A DNA stretch of 64,000 nucleotides, from the NCBI RefSeq assembly GCF_028583425.1, contig NC_072793.1, positions 60,145,028-60,209,027 of the forward strand. The letters are read 5' to 3'. Below the pieces are notes generated by a model that had not been told where the DNA came from, made no database searches, and saw nothing but the letters and a program-made list of their open reading frames with translations. A program made the position numbers and the translations under genes. This DNA is from Eublepharis macularius. Taxonomy: Eukaryota > Chordata > Lepidosauria > Squamata > Eublepharidae. Position 1 is the stretch's first letter, and each line of letters starts with the position of its first letter. Below are positions 32,573 through 43,844 of this stretch, piece after piece.

Positions 32573-32900
32573 GGTGGCAAGGGGGTGGGGGGCTGGATGG
32601 AGAAAGATGTCGCGCTTCGCAAATGCAAAAGTGCAGGAGGCAGGGCGTGCGACGCCGGCGAGGCAGGCCGAGCTGCAAAACCGGATCGCCCACTCCGCCA
32701 GGCGTGATCGGGAACGCTGCGAGGCGCCGCAGCTCAGGAGGAACCGGGGAGGGAAGCAGACGGAGTCGCTCATTGGCTGCGCCTATTGTGGCGCCTCCTT
32801 TATCTTCCGAGCGGCGACGGTTGCCGCCTTAAAGAGACAGTCCCGCGAGAACGGAGGCCGCGCAGCGCCCCCCCCCCCCCCGCCCGCTCTTCAGTTCGGA
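32340..32900 (-). promoter_or_regulatory. PCYOX1L: PCYOX1L promoter CpG island
   Basis: A CpG-dense block covers PCYOX1L exon 1 and about 330 bp upstream. A CCAAT box (GCAGCCAATGAGC on the - strand, near 32770) lies about 200 bp upstream of the ATG, and no TATA box is visible. A run of about 16 C at 32866 marks the upstream edge. Large open frames on the other strand are due to GC content. Confidence 0.75.
32446..32572 (-). CDS. PCYOX1L: PCYOX1L coding exon 1
   Basis: It encodes the signal peptide and GDAPPGKI. The donor is GTAGGC, phase 1. ATG codons lie at 32572 and 32569; the upstream one is preceded by GCCACC. Confidence 0.9.
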
Positions 32901-32924
32901 ATAACTTTGGTACCTGTTCGGGAA

Positions 32925-33560
32925 GGGGTAAAAGCCTGAAGAGCACCGAACGGGCATTAAACAAATAGTGGTATCACAAAAAACAGTGGGATGTCTTAAA
33001 GACACGAGAGAACAATATTTTAGAAATTAAAACATGGCAATATCGTGCTTTTATTAACCCTTTCCCTGCCCAAATGCTCTCAGAACTTCATGAAACAGGC
33101 GGGAACGGGCACTTAAGAAATGCTAATACCATAAAAAACAGTGGGAAGGAATAGACGCAAGAGAACAGTGGTTTGTACATGAGAAGATGAAAAAGCAGGC
33201 TTTCATTAAACCTTTCCCTGCTAAAATGTTCCCAGAACACCACAGAACAGGCCAGAACGTCACTAAAGAAAGGATAGGACCACAAAAAAACAGTGGGAAG
33301 CATGAAAAACACTGCAGAACAAGAAACACTGAACTGGAATGCTTTTATTAACCCTTTCCCTGCCAAAATGCTTCCAGAACACCATGGAACATGCACTAAA
33401 GAAATGCTAGTACCACAAAAAAACAGTGGGAAGGATTAAAGACACAAGGGAACAATATTCTATACATGTAAACATGGCTATATCAGGCTTTCATTAAACC
33501 TTTCTCTGCCAAAATGCTCCCAGAACACCATGGAACAGGCACTAAATAAATTAAGTGCAC
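32925..33560 (+). repeat. Tandem satellite, about 4 units of 133-155 bp
   Basis: The anchor AACAGTGGGA recurs at 32982, 33137, 33289 and 33422 (spacings 155, 152 and 133). Each unit also carries AACCTTTCCCTGC or CCCTTTCCCTGCC, an AAAATG(C/T)T(C/T)CCAGAAC block and a GCACTAAAGAAATGCTA-like block. The array starts right at the edge of the PCYOX1L CpG island. Two units lie inverted at 38755-39035. Confidence 0.85.
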
Positions 33561-33978
33561 CCCCAGACCAGGTTTTCAGCCCCCGAGGTAGCCTGGGGCT
33601 TAAAACATGGCTTCAAGCCAATAGGGGTCACCTGGCTGGAAGCTCCAACTAACAATCAGAGATGTTCTATTAATATATATAATCAACCAAACAAAGGAAA
33701 CTGCTTTAAGCATTGCTCCCCATAGACCAATTCACTCAGTGGGTCAAAATGAAGGAGAGTGCAACAATTACGGAAATGGTGTGCGTGTGTGAACATTGAA
33801 CAGTGGATGAATGTGAACAAAACCAGTGATGCAAAATTTGACGATACTTTGGTTGGAAAACTGCATGAAGCACTGGCATTTGAAAAGGGATTTGACTAAA
33901 GATCAGTAGGTGCTTGGAGAGATGATACAAGCATACAGGGGAGAACAGCAGAGCTGATTTGAAGAGCAGGAGACTGGG

Positions 33979-34160
33979 CAAGGTTGCCAACCTCCAGGTG
34001 GGGCCTGGAGTTCTCCTTGAATTACAGCTGATCTCTAGATCTATTCCTGTGGGGAAAATGGCTGCTTTGGAGGATGGGGGACTCTATGACGTTATACCTC
34101 ACTGAAGTTCCTTTCCTTCCTAAACCATGCCCTCCTCAGGTTCCACCCCCAAATCTCCTG
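33979..34160 (-). mobile_element. hAT-type miniature element fragment, copy 10
   Basis: It starts near GGTTGCCAACCTCCAGGTG and runs to CACCCCCAAATCTCCTGG. The terminal end is missing. Confidence 0.7.
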
Positions 34161-34321
34161 GTACAAGCAAGAGTCTGTAACTTTAAGACTGGAGAGGCTG
34201 AGGATGGTGGAGCAGCAAATGTCATCTGCTAGAATATAACAGATAAGAGGCTTCTCAGGAGGAGTAGGTTTGCCATTATGCCCCTCCCCACACACACACA
34301 AGCTGCCAGTGGCGTGTCTTT

Positions 34322-34690
34322 GCATATTAGCCCATTTGCTGGTGAACCTCCACCAGATAAGGCAGTGTTGCTGGAAGAGGGATGGGACCAGTAACCTGGA
34401 ACTCAGTGGTGGGTGCTGCATCTGCAGCCTATATTCCTCACTTGGCTTGTCTTTGCCTCACTTGCCCCTCACTGATCCCATCAGTGAACAGTCTTGACCA
34501 TGGGCACCAGCCACAGATGACCAATTATGAAGCAAGTGAGGAACGGATGAGGCAAGGGAGACAGGCAGCAATAGTCCTTGGCTTCACTGTGGTGCTGGTT
34601 GCTGCTGCTGGCTTATACCTGCGTATTAGCACATTCGCTGGTGAACCTCCACCACATGAGGCAGTGTTGCTGGAAGAGGGATGGGACCAG
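34322..34690 (+). repeat. 70-bp direct duplication flanking a short open frame
   Basis: 34322-34391 and 34621-34690 are about 93% identical (5 mismatches), 299 bp apart. Both carry GCTGGTGAACCTCCACCA and GAGGGATGGGACCAG. An open frame from ATG 34517 to 34699 spans the second copy and predicts one hydrophobic helix (AAIVLGFTVVLVAAAGLYL). I do not recognise the protein; it may be chance within a repeat. Confidence 0.5.
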
Positions 34691-35239
34691 TGGAAGTGAA
34701 GAGCCATTTTCCATGGCTATTTTGGCAACCTTGTCCACCCCTGTTGCTAAATCATAAAGATGATCCATTTCAGTCTGATTGTTGCTCTCATCATGCCATC
34801 CTGTGACAGCACACATTCATATTTGCTAACACTGTAACCTGGAACCAGGTAGTTGGGCCACATGGAAATGTATATCCCAAAGACAAACTCTGTCCACCAC
34901 ACAGCCGCAAAGATGTAGGTAGATGACATGCCCAAATGGGGTCATCTTTACCCACTGCTTTGCAAACTGTGGGTCAGTGAACCCCCCAAATGGATCCAGG
35001 GCGTCCTTGGTGGAATTAATCACTCAAGAGGCAAGGTTTGGAGTATTTCACCCCACCCACCCTGTTGCATATGTGGAAGAAAAAGGCTTCTCACATATGC
35101 AAAGGACAAAGACATTCAGGCTTTACAGCCATAGAGATATGGATGCTTTCTCCCTCCCTCCCCCATGGTATCTGAAGAAAGCCCTGTTCAGATGAGCAAA
35201 GCTGTCATCATGGTGGAACATAGGGGAAGAGGTAGTCCT

Positions 35240-35945
35240 ACAGATATGAGGGGCCAAGGCCATGTGATAGTCAAAACCTTCAACTGAGCCTGGTAACTGA
35301 TGGGTAGCTAGTGGAGTGACTGCAGAATGGGAGTAATATGCATGCTCTGCCAAGTTCCTGCTAGTAAATCAGCTGCAGTTTTCTGCAGCAGCTGGAGCCT
35401 CCTATATAGAATGCACCACAATAGTTTAGTCTTGATGTTACTGTGACATGAATCCAGGTGGCCAGAGCAGCTATGTCAAGGTAGGCTAGTCTGTGTCCAG
35501 GCTAGTCTGAGTTGGGAGAAGGCCTTTTTTTCAGCTGCATTCATTTGCTTTGTAACTACAGTGTCTCTACATGTGACATCTGACATGCGAAGAACACTGT
35601 TGGAAGATGCAATATTAACCAGGAGGGATAGTTTAACAAGACTGAGACAGAGGTGAAATTGACAGAGCCTTAGAAGAGGCCTTCCAGGAGGTGAAGATAA
35701 AATTAACAAACCCTCTGAGGAGTGGTCTGTCTTTTTAAACTATGCTTCCCAGATAATATTGTGTCTCCCTTCACTTGACAAACACATGCCGAGGCATCTC
35801 ATATAGATGGGAAGCACAATGTTTCTGCCTTCCCAACCAGCATCGTTTCCATCTTATCTGGGTTCAATTTCAATTTGTTTCCTTTCAGCTATTTGACCAC
35901 AGCTGTCAAGCAACTCTGCTTCATCACCAGGGGATCCTTAAGTGT
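35240..35945. mobile_element. LINE-like interspersed repeat, interrupted
   Basis: Segments such as GGTAACTGATGGGTAGCTAG and TTATCTGGGTTCAATTTC resemble reptile LINE-derived repeats I have seen. The foldback element at 35559-35815 interrupts it. Family and boundaries are uncertain. Confidence 0.35.
35559..35815. mobile_element. Foldback DNA element, second copy
   Basis: The left arm GTCTCTACATGTGACATC through GGAAGATGCAATATTAACCA and the right arm (AACTATGCTTCCCAGATAAT to GGCATCTCATATAGATGG) are inverted relatives. They match the arms of the nested element at 12475-14033. This copy is uninterrupted. Confidence 0.65.
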
Positions 35946-36528
35946 TGTATCTGGTTAATTCCCCATTGTAAATGCTTTTGTTTGGTTAATCCCCTACTGT
36001 GTTAGCAGAGTTATCTGGAGGCAGCAAGCCCAGGCTTCTCCCTCCCCTCTGTCCCCCATTCCCATTATTATTTCTCTCAGAAGCAAGAAGAGCACCCTCC
36101 ACAGGACCAGAGCACAGCTTTATGTTAACCATTTGGTTTCTGGTATGCACCCTAAATATGCTCAGAGCTCTTTCATTAAGGGAAGAAGTACATACACAAG
36201 TAGGCTTTTGGGTAACAATCAGAACCACGTGGCAGAGATGGGCCTGGTTGGTGCTGTGCTAGACTGGTTCGAGCCCGAAATACATAACAATGATTTGATG
36301 ATTTCTGGATTAAGGGATTTTGACATTAGAAAAAAAGAGTGCTGTTAATCATTACTTAGAGAATGACCATTTCCTCATGGTCAAAAAATAGCAAGATACT
36401 CACAGAAGGCTGCCAGCTTCCTTGTGTGGTTTTTGACAGCATTCATTTACAAAACACCACAAATCACGTTTGTTGCATTTTGTAAACAGATGGTGTCAAA
36501 AATGGAGAGCACACTTGCACACAGAGAA

Positions 36529-36600
36529 TAGAATCATAGAACCACAGGGCTGGAAAGGACCTTTAGGGTCATCTAGTCTAACCCCTGCACAATGCGTAGC
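36529..36600 (-). mobile_element. CR1 3'-end fragment
   Basis: AGAATCATAGAACCACAGGG followed by GGTCATCTAGTCTAACCCC is the reverse complement of a CR1 LINE terminus. Confidence 0.65.
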
Positions 36601-36657
36601 CGCAACCCGGGCCCTCTGGCCCATGTCCAGTGGGCGGGGCCCTGCGGAGCGGCTTGT

Positions 36658-36768
36658 TTTTGTCTCTCTCTCTCTCTGTGTCTCTCTGTGTGTCTCTCTG
36701 TCTCTGGGTCTGTGTGTGTGTGTGTGTGTCTGTCTGTCTGTCTCTGTCTCGATGGGGATGGGGATGGG
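36658..36768. repeat. TC/TG/GGGGAT compound microsatellite
   Basis: About 110 bp of TCTC, TGTG and TCTG simple repeats ending in GATGGGGATGGGGATGGG. Confidence 0.9.
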
Positions 36769-37349
36769 GGGTTTTTAAGAAAAAAAATTTTTGGCAAACA
36801 TTTCTACATTCAAAACCTAAAACGTTTTTGGTACAAAGTTGTAATGTTATAAAATTGTAAAAATGTCACAGAATTGTAAGGTTACAAACATTCCAAATTG
36901 AATATGTATATAGATAATTCAAACATCATAGCTTCTATAATCATTCATATTAGGCATAAGTATTGAACATAATGTTTAATAGTAATGTTTAAAAGTGAAG
37001 TAAAAAGTATTAAGTAAAATACTCAATGGGGATGGGTTGAAGGTTTTATCTTAAATCCTGAGCAGTTTAAAACCTTCAAGTGAGAACTGAAAACAGCTTT
37101 CTCTCTTTTAGAGAGGGCAGATATGAGGGCAGAGTTAGCATCTGGGTGTGTTGCAGGGCCTGGTACCTGTGCTGGTGACTCTACTAGCAGATTCATGGTT
37201 GTTAGTGAGTCATTTAAGGTTGGGGGGCTGTCTGTAGACAAGGAGAGGTCTTCCACCCAGGGCTTGTGTGAGAGAGGCATTGTTTTCCAGGATGGGAAGA
37301 CAAGTGCCCAGAAACAGCCTGCTCCAGGACAAACTTAAAGGAACTAATA

Positions 37350-37440
37350 ATAGAACACCACTGGTTGTCTCCTATAGTTCCCAGCTCAAACCCACCCAGC
37401 GTATCATCACTGATCTACAACCCATCGTGGGGGTTGTTAT
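37350..37440 (+). mobile_element. Possible Penelope-like fragment
   Basis: The + frame reads TPLVVSYSSQLKPTQRIITD, similar in pattern to the segment before the GIY-YIG domain in Penelope-like elements. Short and uncertain. Confidence 0.3.
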
Positions 37441-37639
37441 TGCTGACTTGTAATTAGGGCATTCATATAGTTTTAGGGAAAGGTATGGGAGCAGTTGCAA
37501 AGTTCTTAGTGCAGAGGTATTTTCCCCTGCACTTGTTCCTCTGCAGCAAGTATGCTCTGCACATTGCTACAACAGAATTTCTCTACTTTCCTCCCTTTTC
37601 CTGCAACCATTTCCTTTCTAGACACAGACACATTTTCCT

Positions 37640-38050
37640 TTCTAGACACAGCAGAACAGCTGGCCAAATTATCTGGAGCGGAGTCCATCCATCAACAGAT
37701 AGAGTTGGATATCATCAACAGATATGAGAACCAAGTTTGAGTCCAGTGGCCTCTTTAAAATCCACAGAGTTTAATTTCTGGGTATAAGTAAGAACAGAAT
37801 GATTTAGTGTATGTAAGTGAGATAAGAAGCCGATATTGCTGTTAAGCCCAGAAGGTTCCATTGTCCTGAGTGTTGTAATAACTTGTAATTCAACAATCTC
37901 CCATTCCAGTCTGTTTCTGAAATTTCTTTGCAATAAAACAGCTACTTTGAAGTCCACCATTGAGTGTCCTGGGAGGCTGAAATGTTTTCCTACGGGTTTC
38001 TCAGTTTTGTGATTCTTGGTGCCGGGTATGTGTCCATTTATTGTTCAGCT
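37640..38050 (-). mobile_element. Penelope-like element, GIY-YIG region fragment
   Basis: The - strand frame contains VDFKVAVLLQRNFRNRLEWE and SGLNSNIGFLSHL. From memory this matches the C-terminal end of the GIY-YIG endonuclease region of Penelope-like retroelements (HFSLPGHS...GLN...FLSHY). The catalytic GIY-YIG core is not included. The element is a relic. Confidence 0.6.
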
Positions 38051-38299
38051 AGGATGAGCAGTAAATTATCATACAGCATAATGAAGATGTTTAACAGATT
38101 CAGAAGTCAAACAGGAATAATAAGCTTAGTTTATATGGTTTCCATTTGTTTGGGTTCAATTCCAGAGGAAAAACAGTGAAAGAAAGAAATATGTCAGAAT
38201 TGGAGATTGATGTGTGGAATGCTGAGAGTAATTGATTGGGGCCATTGATTGAGACCCTGCTATCCATCTCTTTTCAAGCATAGAGGCAAATCTATATGA

Positions 38300-38540
38300 T
38301 TGTTCCTTGGAACAGGTGGGCATGGAACCAACTGGAGGGGAGGGGATCCAGGAGTCAGTCCTAAGTCATGCTCAGAACCTGGTGCGAGACGTAGAGCTAG
38401 TTGTGCCCATTGGGAACAGTGATCACAACTCAGTGGAGTGCAACTTATATATGAATGAAAGGTTGACCAAAAAATCCAACCCAAACCCAATTTTAAGCAT
38501 TTCATTTTAGAAGGCCAAAGTTTTCAAAAATTCTGGGGTT
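38300..38540 (+). mobile_element. CR1 LINE endonuclease-domain fragment
   Basis: The + frame carries LVRDVELVVPIGNSDHNSVE, the end of the apurinic-type endonuclease domain of CR1 elements with the catalytic SDH motif. It continues about 60 residues before a stop. Confidence 0.65.
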
Positions 38541-38586
38541 AGTCAAAGAAAATTTAGAGGGAAGGAGGGTCTAATTCCTCCATGAG

Positions 38587-38673
38587 GCGTGGTCTTCATT
38601 ATTCCCTACGGGCAAGCGTGGCCTCCATTATTCTCTAAGGGCAAGCATGCTCTCCGTCATCCCCTATGAGCAA
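38587..38673. repeat. 29-bp minisatellite, 3 units
   Basis: Three adjacent 29-bp units (starts 38587, 38616, 38645) share GCRTG, a TCATYMTYCYCTA core and an RRGCAA end. There are no spacers between units. Confidence 0.8.
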
Positions 38674-38754
38674 GCGTAGTTTGGGAATCTTTGGACAATC
38701 ATGCATTCTCTATTGGCAATAATGTATTGTCTATGGGCAATCGGTGTCCTTAGG

Positions 38755-39035
38755 TTTAGTATGTCCCTTGAACTCATGCATCTTTAATGCTTCCCACTGT
38801 TTTTTGTGGTACTAGCATTTAGTTATTGCCCATTTCAGCCCGTGGTGTTCCAGGAGCATTTTGGCAGGGAAAGGGTTAACGAAAGCGTGATATTTCCATG
38901 TTTTCATTTATAGAATATTGTTCTCTTGTGCCTTTAAAGCTTCCCACTGTTTTTTGTGATACTAGCATTTCTTTAGTGCCTGTTCCTGCCTGTTTTTTTC
39001 TGTTCTGGGAGCATTTTGGCAGGGATTAACCCTTT
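38755..39035 (-). repeat. Satellite of the 32925-33560 family, inverted, 2 units
   Basis: TCCCACTGTT (the reverse complement of the AACAGTGGGA anchor) recurs at 38792 and 38942, spacing 150 bp. The GGAGCATTTTGGCAGGG block is also in both units. Confidence 0.85.
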
Positions 39036-41073
39036 CATATTTAAGGCATACAATAACTCTATGGTTCAGTGATAGGTCTACTCAAAATCTAAGTTATTGT
39101 TAGTTGTTACTGGTTAGGTATGAAACAGCATGTTCTGTTTTATTTTTATTGTTATGTATAAGTTATAAAAAATCAAAGTTGTAAATTTTTTAAAAAAAGC
39201 GTATTTCCATGAGGAGAAGGCTTAAGTCCTTTCAGAGGACAAGGAGGAGATATTAGTCTTTGAGCAGGTCAGTGGGTGAAGCCTTTTGGAAAGCTTTGCT
39301 TGCCTTTAAGAGAAAGCCCGTGGCCACAATGAGTATGAAAGGGAGTAGGAGGTATGACTATACTAGGGAAGCCCTTCCTCAGTGCGGACTGGAAATGGAG
39401 AACTGCAGGTAGGGAGTTAACTCCAGAAATCGGTTCCCTCCTTCCCAACCTACTTTCCTTTCCACTCAGCAGATGTGCTAGGGAGCCAAGGAAGGGAAGG
39501 GGCCATTGGGCTAGAGAGATGAGCAGCAAAGAGCCTTCCTTCAAGCCTTGCCAAGTTTCAGAGTAACCGAAAGGAGTGGGTCCCTCCCAAACAACTCAGG
39601 CCGTATGGAAATCCCCACATATTTAGGTTCATCTAGCTCTTCCAGGCCACAAGCAGCTGGCACCAGGCCTCCTTTCCTGCCCCTCCCTCTCAGTGAAGTA
39701 TTCATCCTTGTCAGCTTCTCTAGAGCTGTGAGAATATCGTGGGCTTGGCTGTGGGCTGTACAGAGGCTGTAGCCCTGTCAGAAATAGATGCTCCTGGTGA
39801 CTCATGTCTTAGCTGTCTATGCAAGGGTAGGAATGCACAAGCGATTTTAGTACTTGGATGGGACACCACTAAAGAAGTCTACAGCAGCTCTGCAGAAACT
39901 GGGGGTTGCCAATGTGATGGAAAAAAAATAAAAGTGGGGAAAGCAAGGGGTGGAACATGCAACTTCCATCCCTTACCATTGTGCCACTAAGCCTTGCAGT
40001 TATTTAAAAATCAAATGCAGTAATAAATCTCAACTGATATTTTCTGCATCTCATGGCCCTTTTTTGAGTTTTTTTCTTCATATTAATGTCCGCTTACTGA
40101 AGACCTACAATATACATCTGACCCAACAGTTTCTAATCCGCATAAACTTTTGCCACAATAAAAATTGTTTGTAGTGCTTAGAGATGCCTGTGCATTTTTA
40201 CCTTAAAACTCAGCTCTGCTGCTATTCTGTATTTGATTGAAGAACTGCCCTTTCCAGGACACAATGCCAAGTGACTGAGCTTGCCAATTCTACTATTCAG
40301 ATACTACCAATACTAATATTTGGCCTAGTCCTCCCACCACATATATTATCACAGTCCTCCTGCTAGCTCTGTGAGGCATGCCATGACAATTATTCCCACC
40401 ACCATTGGAGAGCTGCATACATTCTGAAAAAGAATGGGCATGCGCAAGGCTACTCAGCTGGTGTGTGTCACAACAGCTCATTAACATCCCCATCATGTTC
40501 CTAGCCCTGATGTTATACCAGTTCCTCTGTTTCTACCATGGCAGGAGGTCCATACCACTAACCTATAGCCTGAGCCAATTTCTGCTATGAAATATTACTT
40601 GCTTTGAATATCTTGACAAAAAAGCAACATAGAAAGGTATTAAATAAATTCTGATAACATTCAGTAGGCCAATATAACTGCTAAGCTGAGTAAAAAATAT
40701 GTTAGAGGCAGGAAGAAAACTTCCTAAGAGATAGTTGTTTAATCTATTGGAGCAAAAATGAATGTTCCTACTTTAAAATTTTACTGTGGCATAAAATATA
40801 TGCAAGTTCAAAGCATGCAGTGAGTGGATGGGTTTGCAGATCTCTATTATTTAGTACTGTATAAATTTAATATTGATGAGTAGTTTTTGCCACTGACACA
40901 CCATAAATACTTATATGATGCTACAAAAGAATACATTGACAAGATCAGGACAACAGTTTATTCAATCCCTCTCCTAAAAATCTCTTCTAGTAGCAAAGGA
41001 GCAAGACATATTCTGACTTGACAGCACTGTTCAAAAGGGATTAATAGCAGACAGCAGTTGTGTAAAGATATGC
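39036..41073. other. Gene-poor intergenic sequence
   Basis: No gene recognised. It includes a small 5S-SINE fragment at 39846-39925 (TAGTACTTGGATGGGACACC). Confidence 0.4.
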
Positions 41074-41079
41074 TTTATT
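41074..41079 (-). terminator. GRPEL2: GRPEL2 candidate poly(A) signal
   Basis: AATAAA on the - strand (AAATAAAGCATATC context) would give a 3' UTR of about 2.4 kb. A nearer alternative lies at 43174-43179 but sits within a LINE-like tail. Confidence 0.35.
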
Positions 41080-41372
41080 TGGAAGAACATAATACACAGT
41101 GCTTTGATGACACTGCTATGCTCTAAACCACCTGGCCGCCCTGTCACAACGTAAGAACTTTGTTGAGTTAAATGTAACAATACTTATACAAACAGGTTCT
41201 GTACACACAAGTGGCTGCCTTCTCAAATGAAGGAACTCTGGAAGACTAATTGTTTATACAGCCTGTGTTCAATAAAAAAAATCACGAAACAATCCATATC
41301 AAATATATTTTAATTACAGACCAGAAGTGTTCAAACAGAATCTCTATTGTTGCTATGAAGATAATTCGCATA

Positions 41373-41598
41373 GGGTTGGATCCAGTGGAGGATTTCCACA
41401 GATGGAAAGAAGGGCAATTTTCATCATCAATTTCCCCCTCCCAGTACAGACCCCTGACCCCCCCTTCATGCTATTCTGTGTGTGTGTGTGAGACAGACCA
41501 TATCTCCGAGAAGCACCATTGGGGAGGGCATTTTGGGCTACAACAGGAGGCCAAGAAGTTATGCTCTGCAGATGGAAATCCTCTGTGGGATCCAAGCC
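41373..41598. mobile_element. Miniature DNA transposon with GGGTTGGATCC ends
   Basis: The ends GGGTTGGATCCAGTGGAGGA and GGATTTCCATCTG/GGATCCAAGCC are inverted repeats over about 40 bp with mismatches. A TG microsatellite lies inside at about 41475. Target duplication not resolved. Confidence 0.65.
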
Positions 41599-43491
41599 AT
41601 CAACACCAAACTGTTATTTCCATTTTGATAATGCAGACATTCCTTGGGCATGAATTCAGTTTGTTTGCATGCATGAGAATTAACGAATAAAAACACTAAT
41701 ATGAAGTTCCACTACTTCCCCACAACACAGTGTATTAAATACCACTGTGTCTGTAATAGGGTAAAATGGTTGAAAAGAAATACCAGTGAGCCTGGATCTT
41801 TCATTTTTGTAGTTTCAAATAGTCTACAAAGATGTCCCTGAAACAGCATATGCTAACTTAACACAAGTATCGTTTGGAAGCCAACAAAGTGACTGGAATC
41901 TTCATCAGAAACTCTAAGCAGATTTAGGTAAAGCAAAAGAACTTTGATGGACATTCATTTGCTATGAAGCTCTCCCCACTAAGAGTCACTTAGCTGTAGT
42001 TATACAAAGGATTCAGGAAAGATTGGGCTGGGTCTCCTTCAGCATCTCAAACACAGAATTTCTTTCAGAGCTACACTACAGGGCACCTAAGTGTCTATTG
42101 AATCCACCATGTTGAAATCCATCATGTTTTGCTTCTCCATGACATAAAAACTGATCAAAGAAGAAAATTTACTAGCCAGCTATCTTATTGTCAAATTGAA
42201 CAAGTCTGGCCTCAACCAGGGGCTGCTATATGAAGTTAGCATCCAGTCTCTGCTGACGCTCAAAAACCAAGTCTAACATTTTCCCTCCACTTTACTAAAA
42301 TTAGTTCAAGGACACTTCAAATTATTTATTCAGATACTTTTATCATTGAAGAACACTAATTAAAAGTACAGATGTTCTGCCTAATCAAGTAGCCTCAATA
42401 AAGACTGAGATTTTTGCATATTAATTACTCGAGGGCTCAAATAATAAAGAAGACTTCTGATTTGCAGGTAAGGGGTCCTCATTTTCTTCCATCACTGCCA
42501 AGTTAAATTGTACTTGAGAACTGTAATAAACCATTTCCTGAAGAAGAATGTTTGGCTTGAATCTCCAGTAGATGCACAGGAAGTTTCGTAATACAGAGTG
42601 AAACCATTGGCCCAACCAGCTCAGTATGATCTGCTTTGGCAGGTAATGGCCGACATCTCAGCAAAACAACTGAAGATCCTTTTGTGCAGATCCAAGGGAC
42701 TAAACTAAAAACACTCGAACCTCCCACTCCCACAATCTGGCCCTTCAAACTTTTAGTTATACAAGTAATGAACTTCTCTATATCCAAACATTTCATAGGT
42801 TGGAACAACCAGGTAGAGACAGAAAAGTCTCCAATCACTCAAGGGATTTTTAAAATGTAGACCAAGTCCTCTGCACGGTGCATAAATCCCATCATAGTAC
42901 ACAGCACATGTATTTGATTCTTCAAAACTCTTTGCAAGTGTTAAGTCATAGCATTTCTGTGAGGTAGATGGGTATCCTATTCCCAATTTACATGCAGGAA
43001 AGCAGAAGTTAAAGCAATTTCAGGGAAAGCAGAACTCGTTTAAACACAGCAATTCTAAGCTTAAAAATCACTTACTGGAATTCTAGAATTCCATCTTCCC
43101 TTTCAACCCAATGCAAAATACAATGAAGACCTTAAACTGTTTTGTTGTTTAATAGGTGACTGTATTTTATGTATTTATTTGTAACTTCCCTGGGCATTCT
43201 ACAAAAGGAAGGCAGCCTGGAAATGTTCCAAATGAATAAATAAAATAAACAGTAAAGATCACCAAACTACTTAATTCTGAGTAACAGCTGTAAGAGATTT
43301 ATAATACATAAAAAACACCATTAAATAACTGTACATCATGGTAGTCAAGGTCAGGCAACTGGACCCATCCTGAGAAGCCAAAAAATAACACAAATATGAC
43401 TTAATAAATAAAGACATGCCATAGCAGCAATAGTCATATGGACAGAGAATTCAGTTCATTACAGTGTTGCGTTCTAATGGGCATGCCCGCC
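41599..43491 (-). other. Probable GRPEL2 3' UTR region
   Basis: If the 41074 signal is used, this is 3' UTR. A LINE-like tail (about 43140-43262) with TTTATGTATTTATTT is embedded next to the stop codon. Confidence 0.35.
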
Positions 43492-43844
43492 TCATTCCTG
43501 CGATTCTACTGCCACACCGACATGTGCATGTCTGATAGTGCGGCCATGGAGTTTATAGCCATCCAAAGTCACCAGTGCTACAGTGCCTGGCTTCATTCCC
43601 TCTGCTGGCACATGACACACTATTTCATGATCATAGGGGTCATATTTGCCACCAACGGGGTTCATTTTTTGCAGGCCATGTTTAGTGAATATGCTTTGCA
43701 GCTTGGACTCTACAAGAGACAGGCCTTCATGGATCTTCTTCAGAGCTGAAGCTGGGTCACTGTGTTCGCCTTCTACAGCGCTCCCAGTGGTCTTCTCCAA
43801 GATATCTGCTACCTCTACCAGATCTCTACAAAAACTCTGGATCC
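43492..43844 (-). CDS. GRPEL2: GRPEL2 coding exon 4 and stop
   Basis: Acceptor GTACATCTGCAG before GGATCCAG. It encodes IQSFCRDLVEVADILEKTT through HVGVAVESQE and the stop codon. Confidence 0.95.

Noticed and set aside
32451-32939. 162-codon frame on the + strand
   Set aside because: GC-driven frame in the PCYOX1L CpG island, antisense to exon 1.
34747-35023. Two overlapping - strand frames that look partly protein-like
   Set aside because: The DNA at about 34960-35010 (TTTGCAAACTGTGGGTCAGT) resembles a Charlie-like hAT end, so the frames are likely repeat-derived.
38587-38673. CRISPR-like array (29-bp repeats)
   Set aside because: The units are contiguous without spacers and the context is vertebrate; it is a minisatellite.
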